From Prorocentrum cordatum (lineage: Eukaryota; Sar; Dinophyceae; Prorocentrales; Prorocentraceae): a stretch of 64,000 nt of DNA. The DNA is taken from contig CAUYUJ010003647.1 in the NCBI GenBank assembly GCA_963575745.1, positions 78,999-142,998 of the forward strand, given 5' to 3'. Below the pieces are notes generated by a model. The model ran no database searches and was not told where the DNA came from. It was given only the letters and a program-made list of their open reading frames with translations. Both the position numbers and the translations under genes were made by a program. Numbering within the stretch: position 1 is the stretch's first letter; every line of letters begins with the position of its first letter. This document shows, in pieces, positions 43,548-52,644 of the stretch.

Positions 43548-44190
43548 GTAGTAACGGGAGTCCTTGTACTACGAGGCCAGATAATCTAGAACTCGGGTTT
43601 GAGTCCATCTGCAGCACGCGTTCCAAACAGCGGTGCTTCTGGTCAGCCAACCAGGTAAGGGCTTCCTCCAACCCGCCCGCTTTGCCGGATCGCCTGCCCA
43701 GCCCCAGGTTGAGAGCAAGAGGAAGGCATAGACGCTTTCGTTCTACTCTTGCCCTCTCGTTGGGTGGGGAGGGGGAGCCCGGCCGCGCCAGACCTTAGTG
43801 GAGCTGTGCGTGGTTGATCTGCTCCGTTGCTCCGCCCCTCAGTCCACCACGTCCCCGTGTGCTCTCACGGGGTCCCAGGCCCAAGGTGCACCGAAGGGCA
43901 GTGCCTGCACAACACCTTGGAAAGCTTCTCTCCTGGGCACTCACCGCCGCATCCTGGTCACCGCGACCGCCCCCAGCAATCTGGAGCCGTCTTTGAAACC
44001 AGCACCACCCCATCTGGTCATGCGGAGTTGGGGTCGGCGCAGGTGTCCAGACTCGTTCTGCTCAACATCCTGGGGCTCCGATCGGTACCATTTGGAGATC
44101 GATCGACACCATCCGCGGATTCCGATCGGCACCATCCGCAGATCGAGTCCACGGGCGGCTGTGGGGTCGGGGGCCTGAAACCACCCCTAG
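43548..44190. other. Intergenic DNA, no gene recognised
   Basis: GC-rich, with open frames up to 126 codons but no domain. A small patch of GATCGNCACCATCCGCNGAT occurs about three times at 44070-44145. Confidence 0.4.
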
Positions 44191-44193
44191 GGG

Positions 44194-44328
44194 CGCGAAG
44201 ATAGTCGCGCTTCGCATTGCGGCCTGGATTGGAGAGGCGCCCTTCTCCAGGGAGGTGGCGAGAGGGCACGAAGATACCCGCGTATCGTGCATCGCGCGTC
44301 GCGATGCTCGAAGTTAGGTGACCTGGGA
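44194..44328 (+). repeat. Dispersed ~135-bp repeat, copy 3
   Basis: CGAAGATAGTCGCGCTTCGC, GGAGAGGCGCCCTTCTCCAG, GTGGCGAGAGGGCACGAAG and a GAAGTTAGGTGACCTGGG end. Confidence 0.75.
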
Positions 44329-45002
44329 ATCCGCATAAATCCGCTCAAAACTGGTCTCCTGGACCTCTCAGCTTTCAGCCTGGTTCGATGATTGACTCTC
44401 CAAGGGTTTCCACGGTTCGGTCGTTTCGGCTGCGTCGCAGTCGGCTGCATTCGGTCGGTTCGGTTCGGTCGGTTGCTGCGTCGTTGCGCCCTTCTAGGCT
44501 GGTTTCGGCCTGTCGGTTTTGGGCTGTTGAGGGTGTTCGATCGCTTGGCATCGCTCGGACGTGTGCGTCTTTCTCGGCGAGGATCATCGAGGAGTATCCT
44601 GCATCATCCTGCGAAAAAGAATCGCACGAAACCGAAACATGCACAGGGAATGGACGTCCGAGCGATGGCGAGATCGGCACCAGCCGCACATCGACCGCGG
44701 AGCTCGCTGCGGACGCGCTGTCTGGAGCCCCCCGCAGCGGCGCGAGGACGGGGCCGGCGAGTCCCCGTGGGGTGGCGCGAATGCGCGAAGGTGTGGGCAA
44801 GACCCTGAAACCACTATCGGCAGCGCGCCCCAGGAGGCACCCAGGAGGCCTCAGGAGGCCCCCAAGAGGCTCCCACGGGGCACCCAAGAGGCCCCAAAAG
44901 AGGCACCCAGAGGCTCCAAAACAGCCCCCCAAAATGCCTCGGGACTACCTCCAGGAATAACTAAATAACTATTTGCGGCGCGCCCGGGGGGGGGGGAAGT
45001 GT
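44329..45002. other. Intergenic DNA with CGGTTCGGTCG and AGGCACCCAGGAGGC minisatellites
   Basis: 44430-44480 repeats TCGGTCGGTTCGG. 44828-44945 repeats AGGCACCCAAGAGGCCCC, the complement of the motif at 14758-14975. No gene is recognised. Confidence 0.55.
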
Positions 45003-45214
45003 CAGGGGCAACGATCGGGGGGGGGGGTAGGTTCAGGGGGGACGCATCGACCCCCAATGGCCCATCAATCGCCGATAGGGGCCCGATAGCCCCAACCTGC
45101 CCAGGAACATGCAGATTTGCAATCGGGGGCTTATCGCCGATCTATCGGCGATGTATCGCCGATTCGAAGTCGACGTTACCCCACCTATGCCGTTCCCCCC
45201 CGATCGTTGCCCCT
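45003..45214 (+). mobile_element. MITE-like repeat family 1, copy 2
   Basis: Best-preserved ends: AGGGGCAACGATCGGGGGG on the left, and CCCCCCGATCGTTGCCCCT on the right, a perfect inverted match over 19 bp. The interior matches 25499-25700 (GACGCATCGACCCCCAATGG, CCAGGAACATGCAGA) and has the palindrome ATCGCCGATCTATCGGCGAT. The flanks GGGAAGTG and GGGAAGCG suggest an 8-bp target duplication with one mismatch. Confidence 0.75.
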
Positions 45215-45417
45215 CGGGAAGCGAGAGGGGGCAGGCCTGCTCAGAAAGCGGCGGGGCTTCTCAGAAGCCCTCGCGCCTTTTGAGAAACCGTCATTGCCTT
45301 CGGAGAAGGGTTCGACAATTTCTCAGAAGGTCCGAGGCCTTTCGAGCCCTCTGAGAAGGCCCGTGCCCTTTGCATTCCCCCCGTGGCCTGCCGCCGAAAA
45401 TAGGCCACCCGAGGGGG

Positions 45418-45556
45418 CGCGAAGGTAGCCGCGCTTCGCGCATCGCGGCTTGGGCTGGAGAATGTTAGAGATGCGCCCTTCTCCAGGGCGGCGGCGCGAG
45501 GGCACGAAGAGAATCGCGCATCGCGGGGCGCGGTGCGCGAAGTGAGGCGACCTAGG
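45418..45556 (+). repeat. Dispersed ~135-bp repeat, copy 4
   Basis: GCGAAGGTAGCCGCGCTTCG, CCCTTCTCCAGGGCGGCGGC and GTGCGCGAAGTGAGGCGACC. It lies 200 bp after MITE family 1 copy 2. A short insertion (ATGTTAGA) is present before GCGCCCTT. Confidence 0.75.
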
Positions 45557-45599
45557 AGAAGGATCGCTCGAAGCTCGGGAGGAGCTGTGGTTCTCGGGC

Positions 45600-46115
45600 C
45601 GTTCCTCAGATCAATCTCGTGGAGCCTCTTCGGGGCCGAGGCTCGCCGTTGCTAGAAATGCCCCTTCGTTCCCTATTCAGCGTTCCGTGTGCCAGCACGA
45701 TGGGTGTAGCGGATACGTTGACCCTCTCCTTTCGTACCCCCCCCTTTCGTTCGACCCGAGAGGCGGAGGAAAATGCGGAGGGTTGCAAGACAGGGCGAGC
45801 TGCGACGAGACGTGCGGGCGTGGCAGCATGCCAGAGGCTGTGAGAGTGCTGCCTAGCTTTGCGTTGTCCCTTTTCCCCCTCTCCCTCCTTGCCGCTATCC
45901 GTGAAGGGGCTGGAGGCAAAAGAAGCACCACGTCTGCTGCGTGCAGCCGACTTCAGCTCCGCCACAACATTCTTCGATACATGGTCGTTCCCGCGAGGCA
46001 CCCGAAAATCAGCTACAGTGTGGCTGATTCGCTCACCCCCGCCCCCACTGTTAGCGGCCAGGGCCTTGCGAGGCCGGATTTGGCCCTCCAGTCTGATCGC
46101 CTAGCCTGCTCCCAG
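45600..46115 (+). repeat. 0.5-kb dispersed repeat D, copy 1
   Basis: It matches 58675-59195 in the same orientation. Shared landmarks are GGGGCCGAGGCTCGCCGTNG, CTAGAAATGCCCC, GCCAGCACGATGG, GTAGCGGANACGTTGACCCT, GGAGGGTTGCA, GACAGGGCG, GACGTGCGGGCGTGGCAGCA and TCGTTCCCGCGAGGCAC. The second copy has extra bases near 59040-59110. No coding function is recognised. The large minus-strand frames differ between copies. Confidence 0.8.
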
Positions 46116-46198
46116 GAGGCGCCCCATCCGTTCTTTCTCCAGCGTTCCCCGTGGTAATGCGACGGTGATCGCGCCTCGCGCGGCACGAGGCGCGGCCA

Positions 46199-46199
46199 A

Positions 46200-46280
<81 letters not shown>
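46199..46280. repeat. GTC trinucleotide tract
   Basis: About 25 uninterrupted GTC triplets. Confidence 0.97.
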
Positions 46281-46281
<1 letters not shown>

Positions 46282-46317
46282 CGGCTGGAAGCTGCAAGAG
46301 GAAATGCCCGAGCAGGA

Positions 46318-46682
46318 GGATGAGGTGGAGGAGGAGGAGGAGGAGGAGGAGGAGGAGGAGGAGGAAGTGAAGGAAGAGGAGGAGAAATAATTAGGAGGGC
46401 GAGGAAGAAGAGGGGTAGGATGAGGAGGAGGAGGAGGAGGAAGAGGAGGAGGGAGAGGAGAGGAGGAGGAGGAGGAGGAGGAGGAACAGGAGCACTAACA
46501 GGAGTAAGAGGAGGAGGAGGAGGAGGAGGAGGAGGAGGAGGAGGGTGAGGAGCACGGGGAGGAGGAGGAGGAGGAGGAGGAGGAGGAGGAGGAGGAGGAG
46601 GAGGAGGAAGACGAGGAGGAGGAGGAGGAGGAGGAGGAGGAGGAGGAAGACGAGGAGGAGGAGGAGGAGGAGGAAGAGGAAC
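46318..46682. repeat. GGA polypurine tract
   Basis: About 365 bp of GGA with GAA and rare GAC triplets. Confidence 0.96.
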
Positions 46683-46889
46683 TGCGTCGCCGTCGCTGCC
46701 GCCAGTCGCGGGATCGGAGAAGCGGCCGGTGCCACAGGGATAAGCCCCCAGCAGATGATGTTTTGGCAGCCTGGAGGGGAGCGGCAGGAAAGCGCCGCTG
46801 TCGCGCAGGAGAGCTTCAGGAAAGCGCCACTTTCTAGCACCGGCCCGAGCATTGGGTCTGCTGAGAGCCCGTCAAGGGCAACTTCAAGG

Positions 46890-47085
46890 GGGACCCGCTC
46901 AGTAGAAAGCTTCGAGGTTTGTGGTTTTCTTGCGTCTTTGTCGGCTCTCGGCTGTTTTCAAGCCTCGGGACGTCTTTCAGCGGCTGCGCCCGGCTCAGTA
47001 GAAAGCTTCGAGGTTTGCGTCTTTGTCGGCTCTCGGCTGTTTTCAAGCCTCGGGACGTCTTTCAGCGGCTGCGCCCCGCCGAGAG
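46890..47085. repeat. Tandem duplication of ~96 bp
   Basis: The phrase CTCAGTAGAAAGCTTCGAGG begins near 46898 and 46994. Both copies continue GTCTTTGTCGGCTCTCGGCT and CTCGGGACGTCTTTCAGCGG. The first has an extra GTGGTTTTCTT. Confidence 0.92.
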
Positions 47086-47157
47086 CGTCTTGGGGGGTCC
47101 CAGATCGTCCCGAACAGCCACCGCAGGCCCGATTGATGGCCCGAAAACCGTTCGTGT

Positions 47158-47345
47158 CAGGGGCGACGTTAGGGGGGGATGAGCTCAGGGGGGACGCATC
47201 GACCCTCAATTGCCCACTCATCGCCGAATGAGCGGCCTGATGGCTCACACCCCGCAAGGAACGTGCGGAGTTGCTGTCGGGGGCCCATCGCCGATCTATC
47301 GGCAATGTATCGTCGATTCCAGGTCGATTTTCCCTCCTTATCGGG
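47158..47345 (+). mobile_element. MITE-like repeat family 1, copy 3 (right end lost)
   Basis: The left end AGGGGCGACGTTAGGGGGG and the interior (GGGACGCATCGACCCTCAAT, CAAGGAACGTGCGGA, CATCGCCGATCTATCGGCAA) match copies 1 and 2. The right terminal repeat is replaced by CCCTCCTTATC, where MITE family 2 begins. Confidence 0.65.
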
Positions 47346-47509
47346 GGCGCGCAAACATGGATTAGCGATCCATGAATTTGGCGCGCGGTCGCCAAATCCA
47401 TGGATCGGGGGAGGTGCCCTCCCCAAAATGCGGCCGGCGCCGTCTCGTTCGGCAGCGGAGACGGACCCGTTGCTGATCCACGCCCCTTTGATCCATGTTT
47501 GCGATCGCC
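47345..47509 (-). mobile_element. MITE-like repeat family 2, copy 2
   Basis: It matches the reverse complement of 14024-14180. Ends: GGGGCGCGCAAACATGGAT on the left and ATCCATGTTTGCGATCGCC on the right, which pair as inverted repeats. It abuts the damaged end of the family 1 copy, suggesting that one inserted into or beside the other. Confidence 0.65.
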
Positions 47510-47539
47510 TGACCCCAGCCCCCGCCGAACTTTCTCCCT

Positions 47540-47697
47540 CCGTGGCGCTGAAGCGGGCGCGCCCAAGGCCCGAGATGGCCTACCGACTCGACCGGCTGGC
47601 CAGCAGGGACCAGACGCGCCGTATGCTCGAGGCCCTCCGGACCGTGCTGAAGAAGCCGGAGTGCCCCCCGCGGCTGCCGGCGTCAGGGGTGGAGTAA
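47540..47697 (+). other. Candidate C-terminal exon, unrecognised
   Basis: The frame ending at a TAA at 47695 reads RPEMAYRLDRLASRDQTRRM then LEALRTVLKKPECPPRLPAS. It looks like an amphipathic helical protein end rather than a repeat. It lies next to a GGA tract, as the PPR-like islands lie next to repeats. No family is recognised. Upstream of 47540 the frame runs into MITE-like DNA. Confidence 0.25.
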
Positions 47698-47699
47698 GG

Positions 47700-47885
47700 A
47701 AGGGGAGGAGGGGGAGGAGGAACACGGGGAGGAGGAGGAGGAGGAGGAGGAGGAGGAGGAGGAGGAGGAGGAGGAGGAGGAGGAGGAGAGGCGGGGAGGG
47801 GGAGAGGAGGAGGAGGAGGATGAGGAGGAGGAGGACGGAGGAGGAGGAGGAGGAGGAGGAGGAGGAGGAGGAGGAGGATCGCAGT
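47700..47885. repeat. GGA polypurine tract
   Basis: About 185 bp of GGA with few interruptions. Confidence 0.96.
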
Positions 47886-48324
47886 GTAGCGCTAATGCCC
47901 TTGAGGGTAGGCATGACCCTGTCAGTCGGATGGGGCACATAGGCTCGCCCATCCTTGATGCGGTGCTCGTGAAGGTTGGGGTGACAATAATTGTGGTCCC
48001 AGCGCCTGGGCGGGGACCGTTGAAGGCACCGTGTAATGGTGGGTGGTACGTGTTGTCGACATACCCGAGACAGCCACCTCTGTTCGACGCATTCGGTTAG
48101 GCGGTGGGGGGTTCGCGACAGATCACGTCGCCGCCTACCCAGCAATTGATGAGGCGTGAAGCGTGTCACATCGCCTGGTTGGAGGATGAACTGGCATCCC
48201 CCAGAATAGCGTCAGACGCAGACTCCCTAGCCATGTAGGGAGGTCCTGTGGAAGCTGACCGGGTGCCGCGGTCCAGCTAAGCAGTGTAATGAGGATGCCT
48301 GAGGGGGGAGGGGGGCACGAAAAA

Positions 48325-50561
48325 TGCACAGCCGGCATTGTCGCCAGTCCGTGACCTGAAAGCATTTGCCTCGAAGGGTGGGGGATGCGCAGGACCGCCA
48401 GCATTGCCGCCAGGCTGTGTCCTGGAGGGTAGAACTTCCGACGTGCCAGATTGAATCAATGGCATTCAATATCGCAGGATCGTGTTCTGGAGGTAGATGC
48501 CTCGCAGGGACGGGTAACAACAGGACCGCCGGCATTGCCGCCGGATTGTGTCCTCGAGGGCAGAACCTCCGATGTGAAGGTAGCTCCGCCGGTATTGACC
48601 CGGGCCTTGTCCTGGAGGCACAAGCCTCGCGATGTAATATGAAGATGCGCAATACCGCCGGCATTGCCGCCAGGCTGTGTCCTGGAGGTCATACCCTCCG
48701 AATTGACCAAAACGACCACAGTGACGCCGTCGGCATTGCCTCAGGGTTGATTTCGGAATAGCCGTATACGCCGGGACGCACGGCTGAGTGTGCAGGGTCG
48801 CCGGCATTCCCGCCAGGCTGTGTCCGAGGGGGCGAAATCTCTGACGTGTCGATTGACAAAATCAGCGCCCGCAGTGTCGCCAGGCCGTGTCCTGGAGACG
48901 CGTGCCTCATAAAGAAGGCGTGTGGACCGCCGGCATTTCCGCCTGGCTGTCCTGGAGGTCAGAACCTCCGACGAGCCTGATGAAAACGAGGGCCAGCAAA
49001 ATCGCTGGACCGTGACTTGGAGTACGTGCCTGGAAGGGCAGATAAGTGCAGGACCGCCGGCGTTGCCGCCAGGCTGTGTCCTGGAGGGCAGAACCTCCGA
49101 CGTGGACATGATTCCGCCAGCATGATCATGGGGCCATGACCTTGAGGCGCATGCCTCGCACCAGGAAGTGAGAATGTGAAAGGCCGCCGGCATTGCCGCT
49201 GGGCTGTGCCCAGGAGGTCTGACCCTCCGAATTGGCCAAATGAAGATCAAACCGTCGGCACTGCCGCGGGGCAGCTTACGGAAAAGGCGCATGCGCCAGG
49301 ACGGACGGGTAAGTGTGCAGGACCGCCAGCATTGCCGCCAGGTTGTGTCCTAGAGGGAGAGACTTCCGACGTTGGGCAATGCGAAAAAAGGGGCCGGCAT
49401 TGTCGCCGAGCCGCGACCGAACCCACAGAAGAGTGGGGCCACAGATCCCACGAGGTCCATCCTGGAGCGTCGGCTAACGACACGTGCGCAAGAGCCCCCG
49501 GGCGGGGGCCGAGCACCCACCAGAACGTCGGACCGAACGAAAGCTTCACCGAGGGCCCCCCCGAGTGCATCCTGCCAAAGGTGGCCCAGAATACGAACCA
49601 CCGGCCTCAGTATCAGCGCTGTGTTGAGCCACATAGCGGCACTGAGGATGGGGGGAAGGAGTAGGGATGAGGTTGGGGAGCTCATCCTCGTCCTCCTCGC
49701 TCCTGGGTGCGGTTATCTTCATTGGGCACCTCTCCCCCTCCGCGCGCGGCGCCGCGAACGCCGTGGACCTTTATCCAATGGCTGCGCATAACGCGCGCGC
49801 CTGAAGGGTGCAGCCAGCATCCGCGATCCCGAATCGAGCCAAATGGGCAGATGTCGGGCGGGTCGGGCCCATCGTCAGGGAGGTTTGTCACCTGCGCAAG
49901 CTCGACAGTGCTCGAGTTCGACAATCAATTGGTGTCGACCTCCCTCAGGAGGGCCGCGCCCGGCCTGCCTTGGGGTCAGAAACTCCGACGTGGAAAGCCA
50001 CGGCTGGCAGTATCGCTGGACCGCATCCTGGACGCGTAAGCGTCGCAACGAGGGATAATTGCGGGACCGCCGGCATCGCTGCCGGGCTGTGTGCTGGGGC
50101 GGAACGTCCGACGTGAAGATAGCTCCGCCAGCATTGGCGCTGGGCTATGTCCTGGAGGCGCATGGCTCGCGCGATGAAATGCACATGTGCAGGGCCGCCG
50201 GCATTGCCGCCAGGCTGTGTCCGAGAGGGCAGAACCTCCGACGTGTCGATACTGGCAAAAAACAGCGCCTGAATTGTCGCCGGGCCGTGTCCTGGAGTCG
50301 CGTGCCTCGTAAAGAAGGCATGTAGGACTACCGGCGTTGCCGCCGGGCTGCGTCCTGGAGGTCAGAACCTCCGACGTGCCGGATTGAAGCAATGGTCGGC
50401 GATAGCGCTGGTCTGTGACCTGGGGGCACGCGCCTCGGAAGGGCAAGCGCAGGACTGCCGAGCTCGCCGCCAGGCTGCGTCCTGGAGGGCAGAACCTCCG
50501 ACGAGAAGATAGCTCCGCCAGCATCTTCACTGGGCCATGTCCTGGAGGCACAGGCCGCGCG
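48325..50561. repeat. ~130-bp tandem array, left part
   Basis: Each unit has two ~65-bp halves. Half one carries GCCGGCATTGCCGCCAGGCT, GTGTCCTGGAGG and AGAACCTCCGACGTG, where GGAGG and CCTCC can form a small stem. Half two carries GCCAGCATTGNCGCTGGGCC, ATGTCCTGGAGGC and ATGCCTCGC. Half-one starts lie near 48400, 48529, 48655, 48790, 48927, 49056, 49186 and 49323, then again from 50073 on. 49430-49970 is mostly non-repeat. The array resumes at 57241 after the retrotransposon. Confidence 0.9.
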
Positions 50562-50651
50562 CATGGGGGTGCGTGCACATTAATGACTTAGCGGATTTTG
50601 GGATGTCGGTCTCATCACCTCAGCGTGCCACTCAGTAGTCGTCTGGGCTCC
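50562..50651 (+). repeat. Split direct repeat A1
   Basis: 90 bp from CATGGGGGTGCGTGCACATT to TAGTCGTCTGGGCTCC. It differs from A2 only at 50590 (A, against G at 57005). Confidence 0.95.
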
Positions 50652-50665
50652 AGAGTTTTCACCGC

Positions 50666-51100
50666 GTGCAGGGTGTGACGGGGGCGTTCCTCGCCTTCCT
50701 GACCTTCGTGGTGCGGGACCACTTCGCGCGTCAGCCGCCCTGGGGCGGCAACGACGCCGACTGGTGCCGCTCGGAGACTCTGGCGCCGCCTCCCGCCCCG
50801 CCCGCGCGGGACGACGCCGTCTGCTCTGTGAGCTGGGTCCACCCTGGCATCGTGGAGGAGATCGCGCAGCGGCTCGTCGCCGATCGCTGCGTGTGCGAGG
50901 TTCAGTGCAACAGCGGGGCGAGGGACTTTGCCCTGTTCGCGGGCGGCGTGGGTTTCGTCAGCTTCGGGCAGCTCATCTACTGGGTGACCTTCTGCGGCAA
51001 GTGTCACTGCTGTCGACGGGATGGCGCTCGCGCTGGCGTCGCGGGCCGTGCGTCTCGGGGCCACAGGCGAGCGTCTTACGGTGCGGGAGTTCTTGAATGA
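50666..51100 (+). CDS. Retrotransposon gag-like ORF, 5' part
   Basis: An open frame of 145 codons that directly follows A1. No ATG is usable near its start: the first listed codon is GTG, and the ATG at 50603 in the same frame is closed by a stop within A1. It contains two hydrophobic stretches (FLAFLTFVV near residue 10 and FALFAGGVGFVSFGQLIYWV near residue 88), then Cys-rich KCHCCRRDG. The second could be a membrane segment. It overlaps the next ORF, which is in another frame and looks like its continuation. A frameshift near 51015 or a separate initiation is possible. No catalytic motif is present. Confidence 0.5.
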   Translation: MQGVTGAFLAFLTFVVRDHFARQPPWGGNDADWCRSETLAPPPAPPARDDAVCSVSWVHPGIVEEIAQRLVADRCVCEVQCNSGARDFALFAGGVGFVSFGQLIYWVTFCGKCHCCRRDGARAGVAGRASRGHRRASYGAGVLE

Positions 51101-52124
51101 GCTCCTCTCTGGCCGCCTCGTGGCGGTGAGATACCCAGGAGAGGACCTCTACCACGAACGGGTGGTCCTCGGCCCGTGTGCTCGCGACGTGTTCGGCCGA
51201 GCAGGTCGCGGGGAGGTGCTGACGCCTGACCACGACAAGTGCGACGGAGGCATGACCTTGGAGGGCGACGAAGGCAAGGCCATCGTCCTCCTGGACGACA
51301 TGGGCAGCTGTCCAGCTGGCCTGCGAGGTGAATTTTACCGTTTTGCTGGCGACCGCTATCCAAGCAGCCGGCAGATCGTGGACTGGGTCAGGGCCCATGT
51401 CGAGCAGATCAGGGCCACTGGTGAGGAGCCGCTGGCGATGATCTACTACATCGGCCACACGGGCTCTCGCAGGGCGCTGGCTGGCGTGGGCAGGCGGCTC
51501 CGCTTGGGCGTCCCCGCGCCCCTGCCTGCAGGGGGGCCCGAGGCCCTTGGGGGCGCGGCCGCCGCTGGCCTCCTCGTGGCCGCGGACGGCGACGCCGACG
51601 GCGCGGGGGCTCCCGCGGGGCCCGCTGGCGTGGTCGGCCTGGGCGCTGTGCGCGACGCTACCGAGGGCCCCATTGGTCTCCTGCGGGCGCGCGAGGAGCC
51701 CGCCGAAGGTCGGCTTTGGATTGTGTGCGAGAACAGCCTGAAGTTGTTCGGCGAGTACGACCAGCTCAACTTGGGTGCCTCCGCGGGCATCGAGAAGCTG
51801 ACGAGACGCATCTGCGGGGTGATCGACGTCTACGCGACGGGCGGGGGGGTCCCCAGCTGGAAGATGACAGGCGTCTACGAGGGCGAGGCCATCTCGATCG
51901 ACGCCATCGCCCCCGAGCTGCGCAAGTGGGGCCTGACCAAGGTGAAGTACCAGAACGAGCTGGATCAGGCTCGTTTGCGCCATCCGCGGCCCGCGGAAGG
52001 CGCCGACCCGAGTGCCGCCTTGTCGGGCGCTGCGGGCCGCGGCGACGGCGGCCGTGGCCGCGGTGGTGTGGTAGGACGGGGGGGCCGCGGCAGAGGCGAT
52101 GCGGCCGCCCCTGATGGCGGGTGA
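51021..52124 (+). CDS. Retrotransposon gag-like protein
   Basis: 368 codons from an ATG at 51021 to TGA at 52122-52124. The N-terminal 140 residues are mixed-charge and globular-looking (LTVREFLNELLSGRLVAVRY, VLGPCARDVFGRAG). There follows an Ala/Gly-rich linker, then a second globular part (IVCENSLKLFGEYDQLNLGA). The C-terminus is a Gly-Arg-rich tail (RGDGGRGRGGVVGRGGRGRG) that could bind nucleic acid, as gag tails do. No zinc knuckle is seen. The position before RT fits gag. The last 260 bp lie in the first copy of a 391-bp tandem duplication. Confidence 0.65.
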   Translation: MALALASRAVRLGATGERLTVREFLNELLSGRLVAVRYPGEDLYHERVVLGPCARDVFGRAGRGEVLTPDHDKCDGGMTLEGDEGKAIVLLDDMGSCPAGLRGEFYRFAGDRYPSSRQIVDWVRAHVEQIRATGEEPLAMIYYIGHTGSRRALAGVGRRLRLGVPAPLPAGGPEALGGAAAAGLLVAADGDADGAGAPAGPAGVVGLGAVRDATEGPIGLLRAREEPAEGRLWIVCENSLKLFGEYDQLNLGASAGIEKLTRRICGVIDVYATGGGVPSWKMTGVYEGEAISIDAIAPELRKWGLTKVKYQNELDQARLRHPRPAEGADPSAALSGAAGRGDGGRGRGGVVGRGGRGRGDAAAPDGG

Positions 52125-52644
52125 CCTAGACGACGGGTCGCGGATTGGCCCTCCATGCCGCGGCCCGCTGAGAGTGGGGGATTTTCGGGCGGGAGGACGC
52201 CCCAAGCTTTTTGACCAGTTCCCGATCGCGCTGCCGCCTTTGGAGCCCGCGCCGATGACAGGCGTCTACGAGGGCGAGGCCATCTCGATCGACGCCATCG
52301 CCCCCGAGCTGCGCAAGTGGGGCCTGGCCAAGGTGAAGTACCAGAACGAGCTGGATCAGGCTCGTTTGCGCCATCCGCGGCCCGCGGAAGGCGCCGACCC
52401 GAGTGCCGCCTTGTCGGGCGCTGCGGGCCGTGGCGACGGCGGCCGTGGCCGCGGTGGTGTGGCAGGACGGGGGGGCCGCGGCAGAGGCGATGCGGCCGCC
52501 CCTGATGGCGGGTGACCTAGACGACGGGTCGCGGATTGGCCCTCCATGCCGCGGCCCGCTGAGAGTGGGGGATTTTCGGGCGGGAGGACGCCCCAAGCTT
52601 TTTGACCAGTTCCCGATCGCGCTGCCGCCTTTGGAGTCCGCGCC
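51863..52644 (+). repeat. 391-bp tandem duplication at the gag-pol junction
   Basis: Copy one is 51863-52253 and copy two 52254-52644. They share ATGACAGGCGTCTACGAGGG at the start and CTGCCGCCTTTGGAG near the end, with only a few substitutions. Because 391 is not a multiple of three, the gag frame in copy two is shifted. The gag stop is present twice (52122-52124 and 52513-52515). In copy two the pol frame is +1 relative to the gag frame, which is probably the ancestral relation. Confidence 0.93.
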
